Source: Blastococcus sp. TF02A-26
Lineage (GTDB): Bacteria; Actinomycetota; Actinomycetes; Mycobacteriales; Geodermatophilaceae
Length of the DNA stretch: 64,000 nt
Direction of reading: 5' to 3'
Assembly: GCF_003319125.1 (NCBI RefSeq)
Contig: NZ_QOHG01000012.1
Coordinates: 89,778 to 153,777 of the forward strand
Shown: in pieces, positions 25,129 to 34,123 of the stretch
Layout: the number at the start of each line of letters is the position of its first letter
Numbering within the stretch: the first letter of the stretch is position 1
Notes under the pieces: model-generated
What the model saw: the letters and a program-made list of their open reading frames with translations, nothing else
Told to the model about the DNA's origin: nothing
Database searches by the model: none
Made by a program: the position numbers and the translations under genes

Positions 25129-26384
25129 GCAGGCCGGGTGTTGTGCCGCAGCTCCCGGAACGGGAGCACGCGGTCGTCGCCGGGTTCGCGGGGGAGCCCC
25201 AGCAGCCGCTCGGCGATGGCGTTGCGCTGCATCTCCGTCGTCCCGCCGCCGATGCCGTGGCTGGACAGCCGGTGCACGCCCCAGTTCTCCGCACCGGGCT
25301 GCCAGGCCGCGGCCCGGGCGCCGGCGACGGCGAGGTCGATCTCGCCCCTGCGCGGGCCCACCGAGCCGGCCATCGCCTTGAGGATCGCCGCGGCCGGGCC
25401 GGGGAGGTCGCCGGCGCGCAGGGCGGCGCCGACGCGCCGGGTGGTCGCGGCCATCACCGCGTCCAGCACCCACCGCTCGCCGATCAGCGCGCGGACCCCG
25501 GGATCGGTGTCGCGGCCGACCTCGCGGGCGAGGTCCAGCAGGGTGGGTTCCAGGCCGATGCCGGTGTCCTCCTGCTGCCCGCGCTGACCGCCCAGCGACC
25601 AGCCCCGGCCGATCGCGCTGCGTTCGTTCACCATCAGCGTGGTCGCCACGCGCCAGCCGTCGTCCACCTCGCCGACGACGTTCTCGGCGGGCACGAAGAC
25701 GTCGTCGATGTGCTCCTGGCAGAAGTCGGCGCTGCCGTCGAGCAGCCGCACCGGCGCGATCTCGATGCCGGGGGTGCGCATGTCGACGACGAACATCGTC
25801 AGGCCGGCGTGCTTGGGGACGTCGGGGTCGGTGCGGGCCAGGCAGATCGCCCAGTCGCCGTAGTTGCCGCCGGTGGTCCAGATCTTCGCGCCGTTGAGCA
25901 CGAAGCCGCCCTCGGTGCGGTCGGCGCGGGTGAGCAGCCCGGCCAGGTCGGAGCCGCCGCTGGGCTCGGAGAGGAACTGGCGCCAGATCGCGTCGCCGCG
26001 CAGGATCGGCCAGATGTGACGGCGCTTGAGCGTCTCGCTGCCGTGCGCCAGCAGCGTCGGGACGACGACGTTGAAGGCGTTGCCGAACTCCTCGGGCATC
26101 CGGTACTCGGCCGCCTCCTCGCGGAACGCCTCCTGGTGCGCCGCGGTGAGCCCGAGGCCGCCGTACTCGCGCGGCAGGGGGACCCCGGCGATGCCGCCGT
26201 CCCACAGCGCCCGCTGGATCGCGCGGGAGCGGGCGACGCCCTCGTCGTCCCACTGCAGGAACGGCTCGCCGGGGGTCTTCCGCGGCACGTGCGCGGCGAG
26301 CCAGGCCCGGGCGCGCGCCCGGAACTCCGCGACGCTCTCGCCGGCAGGTGCCTCCTGCTGCGGGACCTCGACGACGTCGGTCAT
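25125..26384 (-). CDS. Acyl-CoA dehydrogenase, long subunit type, 419 aa
   Basis: Full acyl-CoA dehydrogenase: GVPLPREYGGLGLTAAHQE (N-terminal domain), FLSEPSGGSDLAGL and NGAKIWTTGGNYGDWAI (middle domain), C-terminal HGIGGGTTEMQRNAIAERLL. The MCAD 'YEGT' Glu position reads IGGGT, so that Glu is absent. It overlaps the short dehydrogenase gene upstream by 4 bases, which suggests an alpha2beta2 heteromer as in steroid ChsE complexes. Confidence 0.9.
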   Translation of the reverse strand: MTDVVEVPQQEAPAGESVAEFRARARAWLAAHVPRKTPGEPFLQWDDEGVARSRAIQRALWDGGIAGVPLPREYGGLGLTAAHQEAFREEAAEYRMPEEFGNAFNVVVPTLLAHGSETLKRRHIWPILRGDAIWRQFLSEPSGGSDLAGLLTRADRTEGGFVLNGAKIWTTGGNYGDWAICLARTDPDVPKHAGLTMFVVDMRTPGIEIAPVRLLDGSADFCQEHIDDVFVPAENVVGEVDDGWRVATTLMVNERSAIGRGWSLGGQRGQQEDTGIGLEPTLLDLAREVGRDTDPGVRALIGERWVLDAVMAATTRRVGAALRAGDLPGPAAAILKAMAGSVGPRRGEIDLAVAGARAAAWQPGAENWGVHRLSSHGIGGGTTEMQRNAIAERLLGLPREPGDDRVLPFRELRHNTRPA

Positions 26385-27514
26385 GCCGCTGCTCCCTCTG
26401 CGATGTCCACCAGCGCGCGCTGGTGCAGCTCGGGGCTGCCCAGGAGCACCTCGTTGCTGATGACCCGCCGGAAGTACAGGTGCAGGTCGTACTCCCACGT
26501 CATCCCGATGCCGCCGTGCAGCTGGATGCAGTCGTGCAGCGTCGCGGTGCTCCGCCTCCCGACGTGGGCCTTGGCCACGCGGGGCGCGATCGCGGCGTCG
26601 GGCCGGCGCTCCTGCACCGAGCGGGCCGCGTGCGCGGTGATCGCCGCGGACCCCTCGAGCCACATCCGGTGGTCGGCCATCCGGTGCTTGAGCGCCTGGT
26701 AGGAGCCGATCGGCCGGCCGAAGGCGACCCGGTCCTTCGCGTACTGCACGGTCATCTCCAGACCGCGCGCGGTCGCGCCGGTGGTCTCGGCGCACTGGAG
26801 CACGAGGGCGACGCGGAGCTGGTGCTCGACGTCGGCCGCCGCGTCCCCGGGTGTCCCGACGACGGTGCCGGGCCCGGCCTGCACCCCGGTGAACCGGACG
26901 GTGGCCAGGCGGCGGGCGAGGTCGAGGGTCTCCAGCGGCTCCACCTCGAGCCCGGGGGTGTCGCGCGGGAGCAGGAACTGCGCCGGGCCGGCGTCGGTGC
27001 CGGTGCTGACCAGCAGCAGATCGGCGACGGCGGCGTCGGGGACGTAGGAGGCGACGCCGTCCAGCCGGTACCCGGCGCCGTCCCGGGTGGCCGTGACCGG
27101 CGGCGTCGTGGGCAGCGCGTCGTCGGGGCCGGCGAAGGCCCAGGTGGCGATCAGCTCACCCGCGGCGATGCCGGGGAGCACCCGCTCGGCCAGCTCGGCC
27201 GAGGCCGCACGCGCCAGCCCGGCGGCGACGACGTTCGTGGTCAGCGCCGGGCCGGGGTGCACCATCCGGCCGAACTCCTCGGCGACGATCGCCGCGTCGA
27301 CCAGCGCCTCGCCCGACACGCTGCCCCCGCCCAGCTCCTCCGGCACGAACATCGCGTACCAGCCCAGGTCCGCGCCGGCCGCCCACGTGGCGCGGTCGAC
27401 GCCGACCGGGTCCCCGATCAGCTCGCGCACCCGCTCGACCGGCGCGCGCTCGGTGAGCGCCCGCCGGCAGGTGGTGCGGAACAGCTCCTGGTCGTCGGAC
27501 AGGCCGAACGCCAT
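26381..27514 (-). CDS. Acyl-CoA dehydrogenase, short subunit type, 377 aa
   Basis: N-terminal LSDDQELFRTTCRRAL and LGWYAMFVPEELGGGSVSGE, an abbreviated middle domain, then KDRVAFGRPIGSYQALKHRM and LHGGIGMTWEYDLHLYFRR. This layout matches that of the 5081 and 29348 proteins, the probable small subunits. ATG at 27514 with the ribosome site GAGGAGG about 6 bases upstream. Probable partner of the 25125-26384 protein. Confidence 0.9.
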   Translation of the reverse strand: MAFGLSDDQELFRTTCRRALTERAPVERVRELIGDPVGVDRATWAAGADLGWYAMFVPEELGGGSVSGEALVDAAIVAEEFGRMVHPGPALTTNVVAAGLARAASAELAERVLPGIAAGELIATWAFAGPDDALPTTPPVTATRDGAGYRLDGVASYVPDAAVADLLLVSTGTDAGPAQFLLPRDTPGLEVEPLETLDLARRLATVRFTGVQAGPGTVVGTPGDAAADVEHQLRVALVLQCAETTGATARGLEMTVQYAKDRVAFGRPIGSYQALKHRMADHRMWLEGSAAITAHAARSVQERRPDAAIAPRVAKAHVGRRSTATLHDCIQLHGGIGMTWEYDLHLYFRRVISNEVLLGSPELHQRALVDIAEGAAA

Positions 27515-27652
27515 GCCGCCTCCTCGGGGTGCGCGACCCGGCCGCGGACCGGCCCGGGACCCTTGCCCGGCGGACGATACGTGCGATACAAGTTCGGTAG
27601 CAAGTGTCTCATCAGCCCCGCTCCTTTGGCGGGCATCGAGAGGTGGAAACCC
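27515..27652. promoter_or_regulatory. Divergent promoter region
   Basis: 138 bases between the dehydrogenase operon (left) and the thiolase-like operon (right). The AT-richer core at 27575-27610 has a direct repeat CGATAC (27575-27580, 27584-27589) followed by CAAGT repeats (ACAAGTTCGG and GCAAGTGTC). It is a likely binding site for the TetR protein of the left operon. Confidence 0.5.
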
Positions 27653-28822
27653 GTGGCGCGACCCAGGCAGGCGGCCATCGCCGGCGTCTACACGACCAAG
27701 CAGGGCAAGCTGCCCGACCGCACCTCGTTCTCCCTCCAGCTGGAGGCGATCAAGGGCGCGCTCGACGACGCCGGGATCCCGATCGAGGAGGTCGACGGGA
27801 TCATCCCGATGAGCATGTCCGACCACCTGCCGGGCACCACGGCGCACCAGTTCTGGGCCAACCAGCTGGGGGAGCGCCCGCTGGGTCTGATGGAGGTCGG
27901 CGGTGCCTCCGGCGCCCTGGCCAAGGCGGCGCTAGCGATCGAGAACGGCATGTGCGAGGTCGTCGTCCTCTTCTACGGCAAGGCCGGCTCGCTGGTCGGC
28001 CCCCGCGGCACCGCGATGCCCGACCGCGCCCCGCGGGTGCCGGACTGGAGCTTCTACCAGTCGGGCGCCTACATGACGACGTGGTACGCGCTGTGGGCGC
28101 AGCGGTACATGCACGAGTTCGGCGTCACGCACGCCGACCTGGCCGAGGTCGCCGTCTTCACCCGGCACCACGCCACGCTGAACCCGGACTCGATCATGGG
28201 CCGCAAGGGCGACATCACCGTCGAGGACGTGCTGAACAGCCGGCCGATCTGCGAGCCGTTGAACCTCCTCGACTGCTCGCTGGACAACGACGGCGGCTAC
28301 GCGATCGTCATGACCTCGGTCGAGCGGGCCCGGTCGGGCAAGAAGGAGCCGGTGCTCGTCCTCGGCGGCGCGGAGTCCACCTACACCGACTTCTACGTGA
28401 CCATCAACGACCCGTGGTTCCCCGAGGAGGGCAAAGCCGTGCGCCGGGCCACCGAGCGCGCCTTCGGCATCGCCGGCATCCAGCACGACGACATCGACGT
28501 CGCCGGCCTCTACGACTGCTTCACCATCACCACGATCCGCGACCTCGAGGAGATGGGCTTCTGCAAGCTCGGGGAGGGCGCGGACTACGTCAAGGAGGGG
28601 CACTGCTCGCTCGGCGGGAAGATGCCGACCAACACCGACGGCGGCCTGCTCTCCAACAGCCACGCCGGTGACCCCGCCGGCATGCACACCATCGAGGTGG
28701 TCCGCCAGCTGCGCGGCGAGTGCGGCGAGCGGCAGGTGCCCGGCGCGAAGCTCGGCGTCTCCCTGCAGCAGGGCTGGGCGGTGCACGGCATGGCCGGCGT
28801 GCTCGTCATGGCCACCGAGTGA
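27653..28822 (+). CDS. Thiolase-like (SCP-x/lipid-transfer type) protein, 389 aa
   Basis: Thiolase-superfamily fold: ALDDAGIPIEEVDGIIPM, YMHEFGVTHADLAEVAVFTR, GDITVEDVLNSRPICEPLNL, GLYDCFTITTIRDLEEMGFC, and NTDGGLLSNSHAGDPAGMHT near the end. The N-terminal catalytic Cys is replaced: the loop reads EVGGASGALAKAAL with no Cys. GTG at 27653 is preceded by GAGAGGTGG. Paired with the DUF35 gene 43 bases downstream, so a retro-aldolase is likely. Confidence 0.83.
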   Translation: MARPRQAAIAGVYTTKQGKLPDRTSFSLQLEAIKGALDDAGIPIEEVDGIIPMSMSDHLPGTTAHQFWANQLGERPLGLMEVGGASGALAKAALAIENGMCEVVVLFYGKAGSLVGPRGTAMPDRAPRVPDWSFYQSGAYMTTWYALWAQRYMHEFGVTHADLAEVAVFTRHHATLNPDSIMGRKGDITVEDVLNSRPICEPLNLLDCSLDNDGGYAIVMTSVERARSGKKEPVLVLGGAESTYTDFYVTINDPWFPEEGKAVRRATERAFGIAGIQHDDIDVAGLYDCFTITTIRDLEEMGFCKLGEGADYVKEGHCSLGGKMPTNTDGGLLSNSHAGDPAGMHTIEVVRQLRGECGERQVPGAKLGVSLQQGWAVHGMAGVLVMATE

Positions 28823-28865
28823 CCGGCTCGCGCCGACCGACCCCCCAGACCTCAGGAGAGCGACG

Positions 28866-29345
28866 ATGACCTACCTCAAGCCCCTGCCCCAGATCGAGCC
28901 CCGCAACAAGGAGTTCTGGGACGGCCTGGCCGCGGGCGAGTTCCGCGTGCCGAAGTGCGACGACTGCGGCCACTACAACTGGGTGCCCTACCCGGCCTGC
29001 CGCTCCTGCCTGTCGGAGAACCAGACGTGGACGCCGGTCAGCCGGGACGCCACCGTGTGGAGCTTCAGCCTCGTCCACCGCGGCCCGGGTGCGTTCAACG
29101 ACGACGTCCCCTACGCCGTGGTGCTGGCCAAGCTGGCCGAGGAGCCGCGCAGCTGCATCGTCCTCGGCAACACCGTGGGCATCGACCCGAACGACCTGTA
29201 CATCGGCATGCCGCTGCGGATCGTGTTCGAGGAGATCCCGGGCGAGGACGTGACGGTCTTCCGGTTCGCGGCCGCCGACGCCGCGGAGCCGGACGACGCG
29301 GATGCCGCGCTGAACGTGGAGAACCAGCCGGCGACGGTGGCCTGA
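28866..29345 (+). CDS. DUF35 OB-fold / zinc-ribbon protein, 159 aa
   Basis: Zinc ribbon CDDCGHYNWVPYPACRSC (about 31-48) and OB fold (DATVWSFSLVHRGPGAFNDD). A C-terminal acidic extension of about 25 residues (EPDDADAALN) is longer than in the other two DUF35 proteins of the window. Likely subunit of a complex with the 27653 product. Confidence 0.88.
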   Translation: MTYLKPLPQIEPRNKEFWDGLAAGEFRVPKCDDCGHYNWVPYPACRSCLSENQTWTPVSRDATVWSFSLVHRGPGAFNDDVPYAVVLAKLAEEPRSCIVLGNTVGIDPNDLYIGMPLRIVFEEIPGEDVTVFRFAAADAAEPDDADAALNVENQPATVA

Positions 29346-29347
29346 CG

Positions 29348-30376
29348 GTGGACCTCTCCCTCACCGAGGACCAGCAGGCGCTGCGCGGGTCGGTCGCGGA
29401 GCTCTTCGCGGGTCAGGCCACGTCCGAGCGGGTCCGGGCGGCGGAGGCCGTCGGGCACGACCCGGCGCTGTGGCGGGTGCTCGTGCAGTCCGGCATCCCG
29501 ACCATGGGTGTGGCCGAGGAGCTGGGCGGCGGCGGCGCGACGGTCGCCGACCTCGTCGTCGTCGCGATCGAGGCCGGCCGCCGCGTCGCCCCGGTCGCGC
29601 TGCCGGAGGCGCTGACCGCCGCCGCGCTGCTGGCCGCCTCGCCGGCGGGCGCGGACCTGCTGGCCGGGGTGGGGGAGGGGGACGTCGTCCCCACGGTCGC
29701 CCTGCGGCCGCTGCGGAACGGGACCGCCGGCCCGGTGCCGGGCGCGGCGGTCGCCGACGTCGTCGTCGCGCTGGACGGCGACGAGCTCGTCGCGCTCTCC
29801 CGGCCGGAGGGGGTCGCGGCCGAGCCGCTGCCGGACCTCGGCGGCGCGGCGCTGGCCGAGGTGGCGACCACCGTGTGGTCGCAGCGGCTGGTGCTCGCCA
29901 CCGGTGACGAGGCGCGGGGGGCGCACGACGACGCTGTCTCGCTGTGGCGGGTCCTCACCGCGGCGGCCCTGGAGGGGCTGCGGCAGGAGGCGCTGCGGAT
30001 CGGCGTCGAGTACGTGAAGGACCGGCACGCCTTCGGGGTCCCGATCGCCTGGTTCCAGACCGTGCAGCACCGCCTGGCCGAGGTCGCCACCGCCGGCGAC
30101 GGCGCCGAGCTGCTGGTGCACGAGGCGGCGTGGGCCCGGGACACCGGGGACCCGCGGGCGGCGGCCCTGGCCCGGATGGCGCTGCTCTTCGCCGCCGAGA
30201 CGGCGCAGCAGACGGCCGCGGCCAGCCTGCACTTCCACGGCGGCTACGGCTTCACGCTCGAGTACGACATCCAGCTCTACTACCGGCGCGCCAAGGCCTG
30301 GCCGCTCGCGCTGGGGGCGCCGCGGCACGAGCTGCGCGCGCTGGCCGCCGATCTCTTCGCGGGAGAGGCAGCCTGA
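29348..30376 (+). CDS. Acyl-CoA dehydrogenase, short subunit type, 342 aa
   Basis: LSLTEDQQALRGSVAELFAG at the N-terminus, a poorly conserved Ala/Val-rich middle, then KDRHAFGVPIAWFQTVQHRL and FHGGYGFTLEYDIQLYYRR. It is the smallest dehydrogenase here; the middle beta domain appears reduced, which suggests a non-catalytic or partial subunit. GTG at 29348, two bases after the DUF35 stop; its own stop overlaps the next start (TGATG). Probably a heteromer with the 30376 protein. Confidence 0.87.
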   Translation: MDLSLTEDQQALRGSVAELFAGQATSERVRAAEAVGHDPALWRVLVQSGIPTMGVAEELGGGGATVADLVVVAIEAGRRVAPVALPEALTAAALLAASPAGADLLAGVGEGDVVPTVALRPLRNGTAGPVPGAAVADVVVALDGDELVALSRPEGVAAEPLPDLGGAALAEVATTVWSQRLVLATGDEARGAHDDAVSLWRVLTAAALEGLRQEALRIGVEYVKDRHAFGVPIAWFQTVQHRLAEVATAGDGAELLVHEAAWARDTGDPRAAALARMALLFAAETAQQTAAASLHFHGGYGFTLEYDIQLYYRRAKAWPLALGAPRHELRALAADLFAGEAA

Positions 30377-31545
30377 TGGACTTCGTGGAGAGCGACGCCC
30401 TGGCCGAGCACCGGCAGGCCGCGCACGCGTGGGCCGAGCGGCACTTCCGCCCCGAGTGGGTCGAGCAGGAGCACGCCACCGGCACCCACCACAACCCGGA
30501 GCTGCACGCCCTGCTCGGGCAGCAGGGGCTGCTCGGCGCCGGCTGGCCGGCCCAGTACGGCGGCACCGACGTCGACCCGGCCTACGCGCTGGCCGTGTTC
30601 CAGGAGATCGGCGCGCGCGGCCTGCGGATGGACGGCTGGGTGACCACCGAGATGGTGACCCGCACGATCCTGCACGTGGCTACCGAGGAGGCCAAGCAGG
30701 AGATCGTCCCCGCCGCCCTGCGCGGCGAGGTCGTCATCGTGCTCGGTTACACCGAGCCCGGCTCGGGCTCCGACGTCGCCGCCGCCCGCATGCGCGCGGT
30801 CCGGGACGGCGACGAGTGGGTGGTCAACGGCTCGAAGATGTTCACCAGCACCGCGCACATGGCCACCCACGTGTTCCTGCTCGCCCGCACGAACACCGAG
30901 GTGCCCAAGCACAAGGGGCTCACGCTGTTCCTGGCCCGGCTCGACGCCCCCGGCGTCGAGGTCCAGCCGGTGCACACCCTGGGCGGGCAGCGCACCAACG
31001 CCACCTTCTACTCCGACGTGCGGGTGCCGGACTCGATGCGGATCGGCGAGGTCGACGGCGGCTGGGGCGTCATGCGGGTCGCGCTGGTGCACGAGCGCGG
31101 CACGGCGGTCGCCCCCGGCGGCCCCACCCTCGTCGAGCAGGTCGCCGAGTGGGCCCGCACCGCTCCCGGCCCCGACGGCGCCCCGCTCCTGGACGACCCG
31201 ACCGTCGCCGAGCAGCTGGCCCGGCTGGCCATCGACGACGAGGTCTCCCGGCTGCTCGGCCTCAAGGTGCGCTGGATCGCCGCGACCGGTGGCATGCCGG
31301 GCATCGAGGGCTCGATGGCGAAGCTGTACTCGAGCGAGGCCGAGCAGCGCCGGGTCGACGTCCTCACCGACCTGCTGGGGGAGCAGGCGCTGCTCCGCGA
31401 CGGGGCCGGGCCGCTGCACGGCGCCGTGGAGTGGGCCTACCGCAAGGCGCCGGTCAGCACGATCTACGGCGGCACCAGCGAGGTGCAGCGGGAGATCGTC
31501 GCCGAGCGCCGGCTCGGGTTGCCGCGCAGCCGGCCGGTCGGATGA
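30376..31545 (+). CDS. Acyl-CoA dehydrogenase, long subunit type, 389 aa
   Basis: GAGWPAQYGGTDVDPAYALA, VLGYTEPGSGSDVAAARM and NGSKMFTSTAHMATHVFLLA mark the first two domains; the C-terminus has STIYGGTSEVQREIVAERRL. The canonical YEGT Glu is Gly (YGGT). It begins on the last base of the upstream stop codon. Together with the 29348 protein it forms the second adjacent short/long dehydrogenase pair in the island. Confidence 0.9.
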   Translation: MDFVESDALAEHRQAAHAWAERHFRPEWVEQEHATGTHHNPELHALLGQQGLLGAGWPAQYGGTDVDPAYALAVFQEIGARGLRMDGWVTTEMVTRTILHVATEEAKQEIVPAALRGEVVIVLGYTEPGSGSDVAAARMRAVRDGDEWVVNGSKMFTSTAHMATHVFLLARTNTEVPKHKGLTLFLARLDAPGVEVQPVHTLGGQRTNATFYSDVRVPDSMRIGEVDGGWGVMRVALVHERGTAVAPGGPTLVEQVAEWARTAPGPDGAPLLDDPTVAEQLARLAIDDEVSRLLGLKVRWIAATGGMPGIEGSMAKLYSSEAEQRRVDVLTDLLGEQALLRDGAGPLHGAVEWAYRKAPVSTIYGGTSEVQREIVAERRLGLPRSRPVG

Positions 31546-31979
31546 GCTCGGCGGAGGCCACCGACGTCCTGGCCGTCATGGGGGTGCTCAACCGCTACGC
31601 CTGGGCGCTGGACACCCGCGACTGGGAGGGGCTGCGCGAGGTCTTCGCCGCCGACCTGCGCGCGGACTACGGCGCCTTCACCGTGGCCGGGGTCGACGAG
31701 ATGGTCGAGCGCATGCGGACCTCGCACGCCCACGTGGACTCCACCCAGCACCTGATCGGCGGGCACGACGTCCGGGTCGACGGCGACACGGCGCGGACGC
31801 GGTGCCAGGTGATCGCGACCCTGCGCCGCGCCGGCCGGCCACCGCGGACCTACCGCACCGGCGCCTGGTACGCCGACGAGCTGGTGCGCACCGCCGCGGG
31901 GTGGCGGATCGCCGTCCGCACCGCGACCGGGATCTGGTCGGAAGGCGACCGGGAGGTCCTGCGACCACCGGAGCCCTGA
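31542..31979 (+). CDS. SnoaL-like / NTF2-fold protein, 145 aa
   Basis: Single SnoaL-type domain: MGVLNRYAWALDTRDWEGLR, TQHLIGGHDVRVDGDTARTR, ending AWYADELVRTAAGWRIAVRT. It resembles the C-terminal domain of the LLM fusion at 7059-8369. SnoaL proteins act as cyclases, hydratases, isomerases or binding proteins. ATG at 31542 overlaps the dehydrogenase stop (ATGA); last gene of the operon. Confidence 0.85.
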   Translation: MSSAEATDVLAVMGVLNRYAWALDTRDWEGLREVFAADLRADYGAFTVAGVDEMVERMRTSHAHVDSTQHLIGGHDVRVDGDTARTRCQVIATLRRAGRPPRTYRTGAWYADELVRTAAGWRIAVRTATGIWSEGDREVLRPPEP

Positions 31980-32210
31980 GTCGACCGGGGAGCCGATCGG
32001 GTCCACGGTCGAGCGTCGTCCCGGAACCGGCCACATCTCCCCGTCGAGTGGCCGGTGGGGGGCCAATGCCCTGCGGGGGTGCGCCTCGGTCGCGTCCGCC
32101 GACCGGCACCCTTGCGCCTCGTCCGACTATTCGACAATCATTGTTATGTTGGGGTGCGAGTCGGCGGTCATCGCCGGGGCGCGACCAGAACCAGTCCTGG
32201 AGGGCCAGCC
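31980..32210 (+). promoter_or_regulatory. Promoter region of the first P450 gene
   Basis: 231 bases with no plausible gene. The only AT-rich stretch is 32127-32150, which contains the inverted repeat ACAAT-C-ATTGT (32134-32144) directly followed by a -10-like TATGTT (32145-32150). It is a strong operator candidate because the repeat abuts the putative -10. Confidence 0.5.
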
Positions 32211-33491
32211 ATGACCACGTCCGAGAGCACCGGCCTGTGTCCGGTCACGTCGCTGTCCCTCGAGGAGGGCGCGCCGCCGCGGCCGGTCATCGACCTCGAC
32301 GTGCACGGTGAGCGGTTCTCCGAGCTGAACTACGACATCTACCGGGAGCTGCTGCAGACCGCCCCGGTCGCCTGGGACCGGCGCAACGGCGGCTTCTGGA
32401 TGCTCACCGGCTACCAGCCCGTCTTCGAGGCCACCAAGGACGACGACCTCTTCCTCTCCGCGCCCGGCACCGGGCTGCCCAAGGACGGCGAGGAGGGCGG
32501 CCTGCCGGAGGGGACCGGCCCCATCCCCATCGAGATCGACCCGCCGCACACCCAGCAGTACCGCAAGCCGGTGCTCGGTCTGCTCTCGCCGAAGTCGGTC
32601 GCGTCCATGGAGCCGGGGATCCGCGCGGCCGCCGACGAGCTCATCGACGCGTTCATCGAGTCGGGGGAGGGCGACCTCGTCCAGCAGCTCAGCACGCCGC
32701 TGCCGGCGCTCATGGCGCTGCGGATCCTCGGCATGGACGAGAGCCGCTGGCCGGAGTTCGTGCAGTGGATCCACACGATCATCCACGGCGAGCGGGCCCA
32801 GGCCGGGGAGGCGCAGATCGCGCTGTTCGGCGAGGTGTCGAAGGCCATCGAGGAGCGGACCGCGCTGGCGGACAAGCCCGACGACGTCCTGACCGCGATC
32901 GTCACCTGCCAGGTCGACGGCCGGACCATCGGCTTCATGGAGCAGGTCCGGTACGTGTTCCTGGTGATGCTCGGCGGCATGGACACCACCAGCGGGCTGA
33001 CCGGCAACAGCCTCGAGCGGATCGCCCGCGACCCGGCGCTGCGGCAGAAGCTGATCGAGCGCCGCGACCTGCTGGAGCGGGCGACCGAGGAGTTCCTCCG
33101 CGTCGGGACGCCCACCCAGGGGCTGGCCCGGACCCTGTCCCGCGATGCCGTGTTCCACGGCCAGCACATGCGGGCCGGTGAGCGGGTGATGCTCATGTGG
33201 GCCGCGTCGAACTACGACCCCGCGGAGTTCGAGGACCCGTACACGGTCGACGTCGAGCGGTGGCCGAACAAGCACATGGCCTTCGGGGTGGGCATCCACC
33301 GCTGCCTGGGGTCCAACCTGGCGCGGACGATGTTCCAGGTGATGATCGACCGCGTCCTGGAGCGGCTGCCGGACTTCGAGCTGACGGTGGACGAGGTGCC
33401 GCGGTTCGAGGACGCCGGCAACGTCTACGCGCCGACCAGCTTCCCGGTCCGGTTCACCCCCGGACCGCGGGTGACCCCCGCCGCGAGCTGA
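32211..33491 (+). CDS. Cytochrome P450, 426 aa
   Basis: Class I bacterial P450: I-helix LGGMDTTSGLTG (about 262), ExxR in EEFLRVGTP (about 303), heme loop FGVGIHRCLGSNLAR with axial Cys365. Soluble, no membrane anchor. Substrate-facing regions match the P450 at 40405-41685 closely (PIPIEIDPPHTQQYRK against PIPIEIDAPQAQQFRK), so the two are paralogues of one subfamily. No ferredoxin or reductase is encoded nearby. Confidence 0.95.
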   Translation: MTTSESTGLCPVTSLSLEEGAPPRPVIDLDVHGERFSELNYDIYRELLQTAPVAWDRRNGGFWMLTGYQPVFEATKDDDLFLSAPGTGLPKDGEEGGLPEGTGPIPIEIDPPHTQQYRKPVLGLLSPKSVASMEPGIRAAADELIDAFIESGEGDLVQQLSTPLPALMALRILGMDESRWPEFVQWIHTIIHGERAQAGEAQIALFGEVSKAIEERTALADKPDDVLTAIVTCQVDGRTIGFMEQVRYVFLVMLGGMDTTSGLTGNSLERIARDPALRQKLIERRDLLERATEEFLRVGTPTQGLARTLSRDAVFHGQHMRAGERVMLMWAASNYDPAEFEDPYTVDVERWPNKHMAFGVGIHRCLGSNLARTMFQVMIDRVLERLPDFELTVDEVPRFEDAGNVYAPTSFPVRFTPGPRVTPAAS

Positions 33492-33497
33492 ACCCCT

Positions 33498-33529
33498 GAT
33501 GGAGGCGGCCCGATCGGGCCGCCTCCATC
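33498..33529. terminator. Perfect palindromic bidirectional terminator
   Basis: A fully self-complementary 32-base palindrome: 14-bp stem 33498-33511 with 33516-33529 and centre GATC. It lies between the convergent P450 and SnoaL genes. Confidence 0.8.
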
Positions 33530-33536
33530 GGTGGCG

Positions 33537-34088
33537 TCAGCCCCGGTACGTCCAGGGGGTCCGCGGCTCCTGCGGGGGCAGCGGGTTGAGCCGGCCGCGG
33601 AACTCCTCGAGGGGTGCGGAGAAGCCGCCCTCGATGGTGGTCTTGCGGATCCGCCAGCCCTTCTCGGTGCGGACGAAGTCGTTGACCCGCTTGGACAGCG
33701 AGATCACCGGCTGGTTCTCCCGGTGCCAGAACATCCCGAGCATGTTCGAGTACTGCACCGCGGTGTCGCCGGTGACGACGACCTTGTCCGCGACGCTGGT
33801 CTGGAACACGTAGGGGAGCGGTCCGTCGTCGCCGTAGAAGTAGTGCCAGTACTCCGCGACCGCCTCGCGCCCGCGCGGGCCCTTGCCGGGCTCGTGCAGC
33901 ATCGCGACCTCGATCGTCGCGTCGTCGGTCAGGCAGTCGAGGGCCTCCATCCGGCCGGCCTGCAGACCGTTGAAGCCGCCGGTGCACGCGTGGTGGAACT
34001 CGTAGAAGACCTCGGTGATCTCGCGGACGTCCTCGAGCTCCTGGAGCCGGGCGGCCAGGGCGGCGTACTGGGGGTCGGTGCTGGACAC
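33537..34088 (-). CDS. SnoaL-like / NTF2-fold protein, 183 aa
   Basis: Helix-rich start (QELEDVREITEVFYEFHHA), then the curved-sheet segment with DDATIEVAMLHEPGKGPRGR and WHYFYGDDG, ending NDFVRTEKGWRIRKTTIEGG, which is the usual SnoaL_4/ring-hydroxylating-subunit-like pattern. GTG at 34088. Divergent from the aldehyde dehydrogenase operon with a shared palindromic operator. Function unknown; a dehydratase, isomerase or binding role is possible. Confidence 0.83.
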   Translation of the reverse strand: MSSTDPQYAALAARLQELEDVREITEVFYEFHHACTGGFNGLQAGRMEALDCLTDDATIEVAMLHEPGKGPRGREAVAEYWHYFYGDDGPLPYVFQTSVADKVVVTGDTAVQYSNMLGMFWHRENQPVISLSKRVNDFVRTEKGWRIRKTTIEGGFSAPLEEFRGRLNPLPPQEPRTPWTYRG

Positions 34089-34108
34089 GGTGCTCCTCGC
34101 TGGGATTA

Positions 34109-34123
34109 CTGAACGGTGTTCAG
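34109..34123. promoter_or_regulatory. Palindromic operator in the SnoaL/ALDH divergent region
   Basis: CTGAAC-GGT-GTTCAG is a perfect 6-base inverted repeat just upstream of the SnoaL gene and within the 157-base divergent region. The half-site ACTGAAC recurs upstream of the thiolase-like gene (10037-10043 and, inverted, 9967-9973). Typical size for a TetR-type site. Confidence 0.5.
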
